The notes beneath the pieces are model-generated. The model did no database searches, was not told the DNA's origin, and saw only the letters and a program-made list of their open reading frames with translations. Made by a program: the position numbers and the translations under genes. From positions 1 to 64,000 of the forward strand of contig NZ_CABFVU010000006.1 in the NCBI RefSeq assembly GCF_902150045.1: a stretch of 64,000 bases of DNA. The letters are read 5' to 3'. Each line of letters starts with the position of its first letter. Position 1 is the stretch's first letter. This DNA comes from Chitinophaga polysaccharea. GTDB taxonomy: Bacteria; Bacteroidota; Bacteroidia; Chitinophagales; Chitinophagaceae. Positions 24,306 to 33,564 of the stretch are shown piece after piece.

Positions 24306-24423
24306 ATGAATAAAATTTTTTTGCAGGCAGAATGAAAAACGAAGATACTGTATTTCATTACACGCAATATCCCCGCGCTTTTCACCACTTTTTCTGTATA
24401 TTGCCCTTTCAATTCAACAACAG

Positions 24424-26670
24424 ATGCCCCAACCGGATAATACAAATACTATCTTTCACCTGGCGGCAGATTTCATAAACCATACACACCGCCATATCTT
24501 CCTTACCGGCAAGGCCGGTACAGGGAAAACTACGTTCCTGAAATATATCAAAGAACATACGCGTAAAAACACGGTAGTAGTAGCGCCCACTGGAGTGGCC
24601 GCCATCAACGCCGGTGGTGTTACCATGCACTCTTTTTTCCAGCTGCCTTTCGGACCTTTTATCCCGGGCACAAAAAGAGGGTTTGGATCAGATGAAATCA
24701 GCAGTACGGATAAACATGGCCTGTTCCGCAATATTCGTTTTACCAACGATAAAAAAGTATTGCTACAGGAAATGGAATTACTGATCATTGACGAGGTGAG
24801 TATGGTGCGATGCGATATGCTGGATGCCATCGACGTGATCCTGCGTCACTTCCGTAATAAACCACTGCTGCCTTTTGGTGGTGTGCAGGTATTGTTCATC
24901 GGGGATCTTTACCAGCTCCCGCCCGTAGTGCCCGATGCGGAATGGCGCATGCTCTCCGAGTACTACAACAGTACCTTTTTCTTTGCAGCTAAAGTAATAG
25001 AACAGGCGCCGCCGCTGTATATTGAACTAAAGAAAATTTACCGGCAGAATGAACAGCATTTTATTGAGGTGCTGAACAGGATCCGCAATAACGAAGTGCT
25101 GCATGATGACCTGCAGTTGCTGAATGAACATTACCGCCCGAACTTTACGGGAGAAGATGAAGAATACATTGTGCTCACCACCCATAACCGGAAGGCAGAT
25201 GAGATCAATGCCCGGCGCCTGGCAGACATGCCGGGGAAGGTATATCGCTTCGAAGGAAAAATTGAAGGCGATTTCAGCGACAAGGCACTGCCAACTGAAT
25301 TACTGCTGCAGTTAAAGGTAGGCGCCCAGGTAATGTTCCTCAAAAACGACCTGGCGCAGCCCCGCCGCTATTATAATGGCAAAATAGCCACTGTAAAGGA
25401 GATCAACGATGAGGAAATCATGCTGGTGCTGGCAGGTTCCCATGAAGAGCTGAAACTGGGCAAGGAAACCTGGCGAAACATCCGCTACTCCTACAACCAG
25501 GATGAAAACAGTATTGAAGAAGAAGAAATAGGCAGCTTCACGCAATTTCCCATACGCCTGGCCTGGGCCATCACTATCCACAAAAGCCAGGGGCTTACCT
25601 TCGAGCGCGCCATTATAGATGCAGGGTACGCCTTCGCACCCGGACAGGTATACGTAGCGCTCAGTCGCTGTACTTCGCTCGACGGACTGGTTCTGCATTC
25701 CCGCATCGGGCATGGCAGCATCAAAACGGACCGGCAGGTGATTGAATTCGCAGAAAAAGAGAATGAAGCCAATGAACTGGTGGTGCTCCTGGAAATGGAG
25801 AAGAAGAAATTCCAGGCTACATCGCTGTTGCAGCAGTTCGACTGGTACCGTATGCAGGCTGCTATCCGCAGTCATGCTGTATGGATCCAGGATAAGAAAC
25901 TGCCCGACTTCGACGCCGCCATTAAGTTAAGCCGTAGCTTATCGGCCAAAGCAGAGCAGCAGCACGAAGTGGCGGCCAGGTTCGTCACCCAGCTGCACCA
26001 GCTGCTGGATACCGCCGTACAAACCGGCGAAATGGAACAGCTGCAGCAAAGGGTGAACAAAGCCATTGGCTACTTTACCCAAAGCATATACGAAGATCTT
26101 ATACAGCCTTTACAGGCGCATATTGCCGATGTCAAAAAAGCGAAGTCGAAAAAATATCTCCTTCAGCTTATGGCCCTCGAAGCCGATTGCTGGAATAAGC
26201 TGCGCCATGTGTGGGAAGTGGCTTATGCCGATCTTGATTTCACCACCGGTCTGAAAGACTACACCAAACTAAGAGAAGCAGATGCTGCTAACGCCCAGGT
26301 TCCTGCCGGCAAGGAGAAAGCCGCCAAAGGCAAAGTGGAAAAAGGAAGCAGCCGTCGCGGCACACTGGAATTGTACCTTGCAGGCAAATCCATTGCCGAT
26401 ATTGCCACTGCGCGGCAGCTGGCTATCAGCACCATTGAAAGCCACCTGGCCCAATGCGTGGAAGCCGGCGAAATGGATATCAACCGTTTTGTGAAGGAAA
26501 GCACCATGCGCCTTATCCTTAAACACATCGGGGAGCTAGGCGCTACCGCCGCAGGCCCCATCAAGGAAAGAGTAGGCGATGCTGCCACCTTCGCAGAGAT
26601 CCGCGTGGTGCAATGGTACCTCAAAAAGAAACAGGAAGAACAAATTATGAACGATGCGAAGGTTGTCTGA
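24424..26670 (+). CDS. PIF1-like helicase with C-terminal HTH domain
   Basis: The 748-residue SF1B helicase has Walker A GKAGTGKTTF (29-38), Walker B LIIDEVSMV, FIGDLYQLPPV and a C-terminal UvrD-like motif AITIHKSQGLTFERAIID with YVALSRCTSLDGLVL. After a charged coiled-coil-like spacer and a Lys-rich linker comes a helix-turn-helix (LYLAGKSIADIATARQLAISTIESHLAQCV, about 650-680) of the RQC-end type. It is likely to act on forks, G-quadruplexes or RNA-DNA hybrids. The gene stands alone. Confidence 0.88.
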   Translation: MPQPDNTNTIFHLAADFINHTHRHIFLTGKAGTGKTTFLKYIKEHTRKNTVVVAPTGVAAINAGGVTMHSFFQLPFGPFIPGTKRGFGSDEISSTDKHGLFRNIRFTNDKKVLLQEMELLIIDEVSMVRCDMLDAIDVILRHFRNKPLLPFGGVQVLFIGDLYQLPPVVPDAEWRMLSEYYNSTFFFAAKVIEQAPPLYIELKKIYRQNEQHFIEVLNRIRNNEVLHDDLQLLNEHYRPNFTGEDEEYIVLTTHNRKADEINARRLADMPGKVYRFEGKIEGDFSDKALPTELLLQLKVGAQVMFLKNDLAQPRRYYNGKIATVKEINDEEIMLVLAGSHEELKLGKETWRNIRYSYNQDENSIEEEEIGSFTQFPIRLAWAITIHKSQGLTFERAIIDAGYAFAPGQVYVALSRCTSLDGLVLHSRIGHGSIKTDRQVIEFAEKENEANELVVLLEMEKKKFQATSLLQQFDWYRMQAAIRSHAVWIQDKKLPDFDAAIKLSRSLSAKAEQQHEVAARFVTQLHQLLDTAVQTGEMEQLQQRVNKAIGYFTQSIYEDLIQPLQAHIADVKKAKSKKYLLQLMALEADCWNKLRHVWEVAYADLDFTTGLKDYTKLREADAANAQVPAGKEKAAKGKVEKGSSRRGTLELYLAGKSIADIATARQLAISTIESHLAQCVEAGEMDINRFVKESTMRLILKHIGELGATAAGPIKERVGDAATFAEIRVVQWYLKKKQEEQIMNDAKVV

Positions 26671-27211
26671 CCTGGGAGTATGATGGTTAAGCTGATTTGT
26701 CTGGTTGGATCGTGCCGGATCTTACAGGATTTGAGCTAAGAGAGAGGATTATTTCCTGGATTTTAACTGTAAGAGATAACCTATACCGGGAAAAAACAAT
26801 GGAATGTATGCTGTACAGACAGAACAGCTTAAAGCATGGGAAAAGCATAGCTTCAGTATGGATACTCCCAGTTTAACCCATAGTTGCGCCGGATATTACC
26901 CGTACTTAACCCGTATATAATTGCATCCTGATAAATACGGCGTATCAAAAGGGTAAGTTTATCTTACTTTCAGACGATGCATAAATATAACAGCAAGACT
27001 CCGCAGGATGCCTTACACCGGTATTAGTTTTTGCATATGCCCAGCCCAGGCCCCCAAAAACAAAACCGGGGTAATCAGCCAGGCAAAATCCACATAACGC
27101 TTAGCAGGACAGACCGGGTTGCCAACCTCCAACCGCTGTATTAATTTGTAGCAGTGAAAATTAAGCCAGTAACCGGTAAAAAAGAGGGAGGATTACTGTT
27201 GTGTTGCCCGC
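26671..27211. other. Intergenic region without a clear gene
   Basis: About 540 bases precede the lutA promoter region. TTAACCC[A/G]TA occurs twice near 26875-26925. A 26-codon minus-strand frame from GTG 27093 to 27013 would give a hydrophobic peptide (DFAWLITPVLFLGAWAGHM), but nothing else supports it. Confidence 0.5.
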
Positions 27212-27219
27212 TAAATTTG
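27212..27219 (+). promoter_or_regulatory. Possible -7 box for lutABC
   Basis: TAAATTTG matches TAnnTTTG and lies inside the 5' extension of the longest lutA frame, which supports starting LutA downstream at 27253. The -33 element is not clear. Confidence 0.4.
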
Positions 27220-27252
27220 CAGGTCAGCAATGATCATTTAAATACTTTGCCC

Positions 27253-28008
27253 GTGAAAGTAGGATTATTTATACCATGTTATATCGACCAGTTCTACCCG
27301 CAGGTAGGCATTGCCACGCTGCAGTTGCTGGAAAAACTGGGCTGTGAAGTGGAATACCCGCAGGGACAAACCTGTTGCGGCCAGCCAATGGCCAATTCAG
27401 GATACGAGCATCTTACACACCAATGTAATAGCCTGTTCATCAAGAATTTTGCTGACTACGATTATATTGTAGGTCCCTCCGGCAGTTGTGTGCTGCATAT
27501 CAAAGATCATTTGCACGATCCTGCAGCAGAAACAGCTGCCACGCATATCCGGGAACGGATATACGAACTTACAGAATTCCTTACGGATGTGCTCAGGGTA
27601 CAAAACCTGCCGGCCCGCTTCCCTTGTAAAGTAGGGCTGCACCAGAGCTGTCATGGTCAGCGGGGCCTTGGCCTGGCCCAGATGAGCGAACTGGTGGCAG
27701 CGCCTTTCTCCAAACCGGAAAAGCTGCTGCGTATGGTGGAAGGAGTGGAGCTGGTACCGCTCGACAGGCAGGATGAATGCTGCGGCTTTGGCGGCACTTT
27801 CTGCGTTACGGAAGAAGCAGTATCCGTAAAAATGGGTAAAGATCGTGTAGTCGATCACGTTAAACATGGCGCTGAGGTGATCACCGGAACGGATGTGAGT
27901 TGCCTCATGCACATGGAAGGCATTTTACGTCGGCAGCATGCCGGTGTGAAAGTGATGCATATTGCAGAAATCCTCAATCAGAATATCCATGAACAGGCAA
28001 ACAGCTGA
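27253..28008 (+). CDS. lutA: LutA-like (Fe-S)-binding lactate oxidation subunit
   Basis: The 251-residue protein has two CCG-type cysteine domains: CYIDQFYPQVG with TCCGQPMANSGY, and HQSCHGQRGLG with DECCGFGGTFCVTEE. LutA, B and C oxidise L-lactate to pyruvate at the membrane. The GTG at 27253 (MKVGLFIPCY) matches the family N-terminus; the longer frame from 27154 adds 33 unrelated residues and covers a promoter-like box. The end overlaps lutB by 20 bases. Confidence 0.87.
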   Translation: MKVGLFIPCYIDQFYPQVGIATLQLLEKLGCEVEYPQGQTCCGQPMANSGYEHLTHQCNSLFIKNFADYDYIVGPSGSCVLHIKDHLHDPAAETAATHIRERIYELTEFLTDVLRVQNLPARFPCKVGLHQSCHGQRGLGLAQMSELVAAPFSKPEKLLRMVEGVELVPLDRQDECCGFGGTFCVTEEAVSVKMGKDRVVDHVKHGAEVITGTDVSCLMHMEGILRRQHAGVKVMHIAEILNQNIHEQANS

Positions 28009-29365
28009 TCACGCCACGCTGGCAGACAGGTTCAACGAAAATGAGCCCCGGGTCGACTGGCACGACCAAACCCTCTGGTGGGTACGCGCCAAGCGTGATA
28101 AAATGGCCCGGAGCATCCCTGAATGGGAACAGTTGCGGGACACCGCTTCCGCCATCAAACGGAACGCCCTGGGCAACCTGTATGAGTATCTTATACAGTT
28201 TGAGCAACAGGCCACACAGAACGGCGCCATTGTACATTGGGCAGCGGATGCAGCAGAGCATAACCGGATAGTAACGGGTATATTGCAGCAGCATGGTGTA
28301 CGCCACCTCGTGAAAAGTAAATCCATGCTTACGGAAGAGTGTCATCTCAACCCGCACCTCGCGGCCAATGGCATAGAAGTAATTGATACGGACCTGGGAG
28401 AACGGATTGTACAGCTCGCTAAAGAGCCGCCCAGTCATATTGTACTGCCCTGTATCCATAAAAAGAAAGAGGAAATAGGAGAGTTGTTCCATGAGCACCT
28501 GGGCACTCCCGCCGGTAATGCAGATCCCCAGTTCCTCACCGCTGCCGCGAGGCAGCATCTCAGGAAAGAGTTCCTGCAGGCCAAAGCCGCCGTTACAGGC
28601 GTGAATTTCGCCGTCGCGGAAACCGGTGAAATGGTGGTATGCACCAATGAAGGAAACGCCGATATGGGCGCACACCTGGCAGATATACATATTGCCTGCA
28701 TGGGCATTGAGAAAATAATCCCCCAGCGGAAACACCTGGGGGTGTTCCTGCGCCTGCTGGCACGCAGCGCTACCGGTCAGCCTATTACTACCTATTCCAG
28801 CCATTTCAGGCAGCCCCGTGCCGGGCAGGAACTGCATATAGTACTGGTAGATAATGGCCGGTCGAGGCAACTGGGCCGGGAGGATTTCCGGAATTCACTG
28901 AAGTGTATCCGTTGCGGGGCCTGTATGAACACCTGCCCGGTATACCGCCGCAGCGGGGGGCATAGCTATCATACCGCCGTAGCGGGGCCTATTGGCGCTA
29001 TCCTGGCTCCCAACCTGGATATGAAGGATTATGCGGATCTGCCCTTTGCGTCTACGCTATGCGGCTCCTGCTCTAACGTATGCCCGGTGAAAATTGATAT
29101 TCACCAGCAATTGTATAAGTGGAGGCAGGTGCTGGTAAAGGAAGGGCATACCACGGCCTCAAAAACGGCGGGGATGAAGATGATGAGCGGGGTATTATCT
29201 GCTCCACGCACTTATCGCGCTGCCGGAAAAATGGGTCGCTGGGTAATGCGTGCTTTTCCTGGTATGGTAAATAACCGTTTAAATCCCTGGTATAAACAAC
29301 GGGAAATGCCTGCTCCCCCGGCGCAGTCGTTTTCCCAGTGGTATGAAAAAAATAAGAAATCATGA
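27989..29365 (+). CDS. lutB: LutB-like iron-sulfur lactate oxidation subunit
   Basis: The 458-residue protein has an N-terminal LUD domain (VNFAVAETGEMVVCTNEGNADMG) and two ferredoxin-type 4Fe-4S clusters, CIRCGACMNTCPVYRR and LCGSCSNVCPVKID, near residues 305-375. It is the electron-transfer subunit of the LutABC lactate dehydrogenase. The internal ATG at 27989 gives the usual length and overlaps the lutA stop; lutC follows with an ATGA overlap. Confidence 0.92.
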   Translation: MNRQTADHATLADRFNENEPRVDWHDQTLWWVRAKRDKMARSIPEWEQLRDTASAIKRNALGNLYEYLIQFEQQATQNGAIVHWAADAAEHNRIVTGILQQHGVRHLVKSKSMLTEECHLNPHLAANGIEVIDTDLGERIVQLAKEPPSHIVLPCIHKKKEEIGELFHEHLGTPAGNADPQFLTAAARQHLRKEFLQAKAAVTGVNFAVAETGEMVVCTNEGNADMGAHLADIHIACMGIEKIIPQRKHLGVFLRLLARSATGQPITTYSSHFRQPRAGQELHIVLVDNGRSRQLGREDFRNSLKCIRCGACMNTCPVYRRSGGHSYHTAVAGPIGAILAPNLDMKDYADLPFASTLCGSCSNVCPVKIDIHQQLYKWRQVLVKEGHTTASKTAGMKMMSGVLSAPRTYRAAGKMGRWVMRAFPGMVNNRLNPWYKQREMPAPPAQSFSQWYEKNKKS

Positions 29366-29934
29366 GTAGCAGGGAACAGATCTTAGCCGCTGTCAAGCAG
29401 CATCAACCGGAGGCATCCGTATTGCCATCCCTGGAAGGATTATCCGGTTCCATGCCTGGTACCCTGGAGGCTTACCGCAAGGTGCTGGAGGGATTAGGCG
29501 GCAGCTTATTCGAAGTAAAGGACGAAAAGGAGATACCCGCTTTACTGGCAGAACATTACCCGCATCTGCAGCGTATCATTACAATAGGAAGCAATGAACG
29601 TGCATGGATAAACGAAGATCCGCACCTGCTGGAAAATGTGGATATGGCGGTTGTGCCCGGTCTATGGGGGGTAGCCGAGAACGGCGCTATCTGGCTAACT
29701 GAACAGGAGGTGCAGGTAAGGGTGTTACCCTTCATCTGTCAGCACCTGGCCATTGTGTTGCCTAAAAGCAGGATACTGCCTACTATGCATGAGGCGTATG
29801 AAAAGATAGGGGCCCCGCAAAACGGCTTCGGGGTATTCATTGCCGGTCCTTCCAAAACAGCAGATATAGAACAGTCGCTGGTGCTGGGGGCACACGGGGC
29901 AAAGAGCCTGGTGGTATTCATTACAGAAGCATAA
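29362..29934 (+). CDS. lutC: LutC-like LUD-domain protein
   Basis: The 190-residue LUD-domain protein has VVPGLWGVAENGAIWLTE and FIAGPSKTADIEQSLVLGAHGAKSL, the conserved core of LutC. It completes the lactate oxidation complex. It starts inside the lutB stop codon (ATGA) and is followed by a strong terminator, so lutABC is a closed operon. No lactate permease or regulator gene is adjacent. Confidence 0.9.
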   Translation: MSSREQILAAVKQHQPEASVLPSLEGLSGSMPGTLEAYRKVLEGLGGSLFEVKDEKEIPALLAEHYPHLQRIITIGSNERAWINEDPHLLENVDMAVVPGLWGVAENGAIWLTEQEVQVRVLPFICQHLAIVLPKSRILPTMHEAYEKIGAPQNGFGVFIAGPSKTADIEQSLVLGAHGAKSLVVFITEA

Positions 29935-29968
29935 TATCTTTTACGTATACACGGTTACGTTAGTTACA

Positions 29969-30006
29969 ATAAACGGCCTCACCACTTACTGGTGAGGCCG
30001 TTTATT
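29969..30006 (+). terminator. Terminator after lutC
   Basis: A long perfect stem (AATAAACGGCCTCACCA with its complement) and 4-base loop, ending in TTTATT, lies 35 bases after the lutC stop. It is A/T symmetrical, so it may work in both directions. Confidence 0.9.
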
Positions 30007-30007
30007 G

Positions 30008-30751
30008 TAAGGTATCCTGACCGGGCATTTATTAAAGTATATTTTCGTTATTTTTTAACAATTGATGCAGTATAATAAATACTTCATTAACTTTAGGCCG
30101 GGAAATTAAATGAAGCCCCGAGATTGGTATGGTGTTTGTTCAATTGCGTGCGTTGCAAAGAACCGATAACGCAGTGATTTTTTAACCATATTATTATATA
30201 GCCATATTTAGCAGCTGCGTTAACCAGAAAAATTGAAAGACCATGTATCATCTATTTAACACTTTAGAGCGGCGGCGTAGCGCGTCGTTGCAGCAAAAGT
30301 TCCAGGTGCATCACCACCAATGTCGCATCACAGGGAAAATTTCTTTACTAGCCGATAAAATGGACAGCATGATTGGCTGATCCGCAATTTTCGTTTATCC
30401 GGAGAGGTTATTTGTCGTATGTGCCAACTGATCAGTGTTTAAGACGACAAACCGGGAAACAGTTTTCATTATCGCTTTTGTTAAAGTGGTGCGGAAATGT
30501 TTTGTACTATTGATTTTTCGGTAGCATTAAAAGGTGAATTTTTTTTCAACAGTTTACCTTTTCATAACAGAAGTTTTCACTTTTAGTAATTATCTTGCGC
30601 TAACTTTGAAAACCGAAAGAGAGATTGTAGTCAATTAGTTTTTCCGTCCTGTATTTGACAAAGCGCCTCTATGAAAACCTTGAAACTTGCGCGACTGAGT
30701 TGAACAGGCGAGTTTGTATTTATTAATAACCATATCTTATTAATTGAACCT
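30008..30751 (+). other. Long leader region of the polysaccharide locus
   Basis: About 740 bases contain no convincing gene. A 45-residue frame at 30243-30380 (MYHLFNTLERRRSASLQQKF) is possible but unsupported. The last about 140 bases are a probable untranslated leader. Such leaders often control long capsule operons through antitermination, but no NusG-like (UpxY) gene is present here. Confidence 0.45.
30601..30608 (+). promoter_or_regulatory. Probable promoter (-7 box) of the polysaccharide locus
   Basis: TAACTTTG matches TAnnTTTG about 143 bases before the first gene. A degenerate TTTTC lies near -33. This would be the main promoter for genes that run, mostly overlapping or closely spaced, to about 53.1 kb. 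Confidence 0.45.
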
Positions 30752-32689
30752 ATGGTGCGTAATTCATCATGGATTACCCCGTCGTGGCTGATTTTGCTAT
30801 TAGACCTGGGGTGCTCTGTCATCGCAATCAATTTAGCCTTTCTCCTGAGACTGAATTTTGATGCATCTGCTATAGTCTTGTATCCATTGGGGAAAATAGC
30901 GTTGCTTACAGGAGCTGTCACGCTCATATTATCATTACTGCTGCATACTTACAGGGGAATAGTACGTTTTACCAGCCTGGCAGATATCGGGCGTATCGCA
31001 GCATTGAATGTTATCAGCTGTGGAATATACCTGGCTATCGGGTACAGCTACCTGCTTGACCCGGAACAGACGCTCTTCCCTATGTCTGTTATCCTGATTA
31101 ATTTCTTTATCAGCTCTTTCCTGCTGTTGTCCTATCGCCTTCTGGTGAAATGGATCTTCAAGTATTATAATAATTTCCGCGCGGTTAACAGGACCCGGGC
31201 CGCTATCTATTATACAGGACATTCCAGCCTCATGCTACGGAAAGCTATCAGCGATGATCCGGATTCAGATATCCGCATTACGGCTTTCCTGGCAGACACT
31301 AATGCTCATGCAGGTAAATCACTTGAAGGACTGCCTATTTATGCTTCCCGCAAAGGAGAATTGTATAAGCTGGTAAAACAGGCAAAAGCAACGTTGTTGT
31401 TGATCCCGGAAGATCACCTGGACAGGGAACATCTTAATGAACTCGTAGAAGAATGTATGTCATTAAATATACGTGTACAAAAAATCATTCCCGTGAGCCA
31501 GTGGACAGAAGGTAACGCCAATAACGGTATCCAGCTGAAGGATATCAATATAGAAGATCTTCTTGAAAGATCTGTTATCGACATCAAAAACAAGCAGCTC
31601 AGCAAAGAACTGAAAGGGAAAAGTATCCTGGTTACAGGTGCCGCTGGTTCTATTGGCAGTGAAATTGTAAGACAGGTGATGAAGTATGATCCATCAGTGG
31701 TCATTCTTTGTGATAAGGCAGAATCACCATTGCATGAACTGGAGCTTGAATTGGCGGAAGTTACAACCGGCGCACAGGTGATCCCGTTTATCGGTAATGT
31801 GTGCGACCGGGTAAGAATGCAGCAGCTGTTCGAAATTTATGCGCCTGTTATCGTTTATCACGCTGCTGCTTATAAGCATGTGCCAATGATGGAGAAGAAT
31901 CCATCTATTGCAGTGATGAATAATGTATTGGGCACTAAAATAGTAGCAGAGCTGGCAGTGGAATATGGCGCGGAAAAATTTGTAATGGTGTCTACAGATA
32001 AAGCGGTAAACCCAACTAATGTAATGGGCGCCTCCAAACGTATTGCTGAGATCTTTTCACAGTCCTTCAATAATCATCTGAACGAAAAATACCAGAAAAT
32101 GGGCCCAGTGTATGGTACACCACCCACCCGTTTCATCACTACCCGTTTCGGCAATGTGCTGGGATCTAACGGATCGGTAATTCCACGTTTCAAACAACAA
32201 CTGGAAAAAGGCGGACCTTTAACTGTAACACATCCTGATATAACCCGTTATTTCATGACTATCCCAGAGGCTTGTCAGCTGGTACTGGAAGCTGGTTCTA
32301 TGGGGAAGGGCGGTGAAATATTCGTGTTTGACATGGGCAAGCCCATGAAGATTGCCGAACTGGCACGTAAAATGATCCGCATGTCCGGCAAAGAGCCGGG
32401 GAAAGACATACAAATCGTTTTCACCGGACTACGCCCGGGGGAAAAGCTATATGAAGAATTATTAAATAACGCAGAGAATACACTTCCCACCTACCACGAA
32501 AAAATTATGATAGCAAAAGTACGTGCATCTGATTTTACCGAGGTGAACGAGCAGGTAAACCAACTGATTGAATCCGCCAGGAAACATTATCTCACGCCAA
32601 CCGTGGCTATGATGAAGCAATTGGTGCCAGAATTCATCAGCAAAAATTCTGCTTATGAAGAACTCGATAAGGGAAAGATGATCATCTGA
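30752..32689 (+). CDS. Membrane UDP-HexNAc 4,6-dehydratase (PglF/WbpM-like)
   Basis: The 645-residue protein has four N-terminal membrane helices (LILLLDLGCSVIAINLAFLL and others), a Rossmann CoA-binding-like middle and an SDR domain with VTGAAGSIGSEIVRQ (about 293-307), AAAYKHVPMME and STDKAVNPTNVMGASKR, where the catalytic Lys is Met-x3-Lys as in WbpM/PglF. It converts UDP-GlcNAc to the 4-keto-6-deoxy sugar. With the PglE-, PglD- and PglC-like genes at 50.5-53.1 kb it predicts UDP-diNAc-bacillosamine or a close relative as first sugar. It is the first gene of the locus. Confidence 0.9.
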   Translation: MVRNSSWITPSWLILLLDLGCSVIAINLAFLLRLNFDASAIVLYPLGKIALLTGAVTLILSLLLHTYRGIVRFTSLADIGRIAALNVISCGIYLAIGYSYLLDPEQTLFPMSVILINFFISSFLLLSYRLLVKWIFKYYNNFRAVNRTRAAIYYTGHSSLMLRKAISDDPDSDIRITAFLADTNAHAGKSLEGLPIYASRKGELYKLVKQAKATLLLIPEDHLDREHLNELVEECMSLNIRVQKIIPVSQWTEGNANNGIQLKDINIEDLLERSVIDIKNKQLSKELKGKSILVTGAAGSIGSEIVRQVMKYDPSVVILCDKAESPLHELELELAEVTTGAQVIPFIGNVCDRVRMQQLFEIYAPVIVYHAAAYKHVPMMEKNPSIAVMNNVLGTKIVAELAVEYGAEKFVMVSTDKAVNPTNVMGASKRIAEIFSQSFNNHLNEKYQKMGPVYGTPPTRFITTRFGNVLGSNGSVIPRFKQQLEKGGPLTVTHPDITRYFMTIPEACQLVLEAGSMGKGGEIFVFDMGKPMKIAELARKMIRMSGKEPGKDIQIVFTGLRPGEKLYEELLNNAENTLPTYHEKIMIAKVRASDFTEVNEQVNQLIESARKHYLTPTVAMMKQLVPEFISKNSAYEELDKGKMII

Positions 32690-32731
32690 TCATCCGGTAT
32701 TCATTACTAATAAGAAACAAGAGCATCAATT

Positions 32732-33547
32732 ATGTGTGAGCGATCTATCAGGGATTTTAAAGGATTATTAATCATGTTATCGGGAGTGGTCACCTTGTTT
32801 ATCACTTCCTGTTCGGCGCCAAAAAACATTACCTATTTCAGAGATGTACCGGATACTATCAAACAGCAGGAAATTCAACAGGCAGCATATTCAACGCCCT
32901 TAATCCAGGCAGATGATATCCTGCAGATAACCATCCAAACCCTGGATCCGGCAGCTACTGCCATGCTGAACCAATCCGCCGGCGCTGTACCGGTAAGCGG
33001 CAACACGGCTGTTGCGCCAGCTGTCACCGCTGCAAGCGGTTACCTGGTAGATAAAGACGGATATGTGGTACTGCCCCTGATCGGTAAGATTATGGTGCGG
33101 GGAAAAACTACCGATAGTGTGAGAGATGAGATTAAAACAATAGCGGCTACTTATTATAAGGACCCGGTTGTAAATGTGCGGTTTGCGAATTTTAAGATCA
33201 CAGTGTTGGGAGAAGTAAATAAACCATCTACCTACGTGATGCCGAATGAAAAAGTGACCTTGCTGGACGCATTGGGTGCAGCAGGTGATCTTACCATCTA
33301 TGGGAAAAGAGAAAACGTCTTGTTGATAAGGGATAACAATGGTAAGAAAGAGTTTGTAAGATTAAATCTGAATCAGAGCAATATTTTTTCCTCTCCCTAT
33401 TTTTACCTGCGCCAGGGAGATGTGGTGTACGTGGAACCCAACAAGTCGAAGGTGTCCAGTACAGACTTTGCACAGGTAAAACGTATTTCAATCCTGGCAT
33501 CTGTATTATCATTGCTGATCGTGGCGGTATCGAGAATTAATTTTTAA
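32732..33547 (+). CDS. Polysaccharide export lipoprotein (Wza-like)
   Basis: The 271-residue protein has a lipoprotein signal ending FITSC, a poly_export domain (PLIQADDILQITIQTLDP, then GYLVDKDGYVVLPLIGKI) and an SLBB domain (FKITVLGEVNKPSTYVMPNEKVTLLDALGAAGD). It ends with a membrane helix (ISILASVLSLLIVAVS). Such proteins form or gate the outer-membrane channel for capsule export. It lies 17 bases before the kinase gene, its usual partner. Confidence 0.92.
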   Translation: MCERSIRDFKGLLIMLSGVVTLFITSCSAPKNITYFRDVPDTIKQQEIQQAAYSTPLIQADDILQITIQTLDPAATAMLNQSAGAVPVSGNTAVAPAVTAASGYLVDKDGYVVLPLIGKIMVRGKTTDSVRDEIKTIAATYYKDPVVNVRFANFKITVLGEVNKPSTYVMPNEKVTLLDALGAAGDLTIYGKRENVLLIRDNNGKKEFVRLNLNQSNIFSSPYFYLRQGDVVYVEPNKSKVSSTDFAQVKRISILASVLSLLIVAVSRINF

Positions 33548-33564
33548 ATTTTTAATAAGACAAT

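Noticed and set aside
27974..28870. Minus-strand frame of 298 codons within lutB
   Set aside because: It lies opposite clear LutB coding sequence with 4Fe-4S motifs, and its translation is Cys/Gly/Tyr-rich without domain character.
30243..30380. 45-codon small protein in the capsule-locus leader
   Set aside because: No ribosome binding signal, no family resemblance and a frame short enough to occur by chance; mentioned only within the leader entry.
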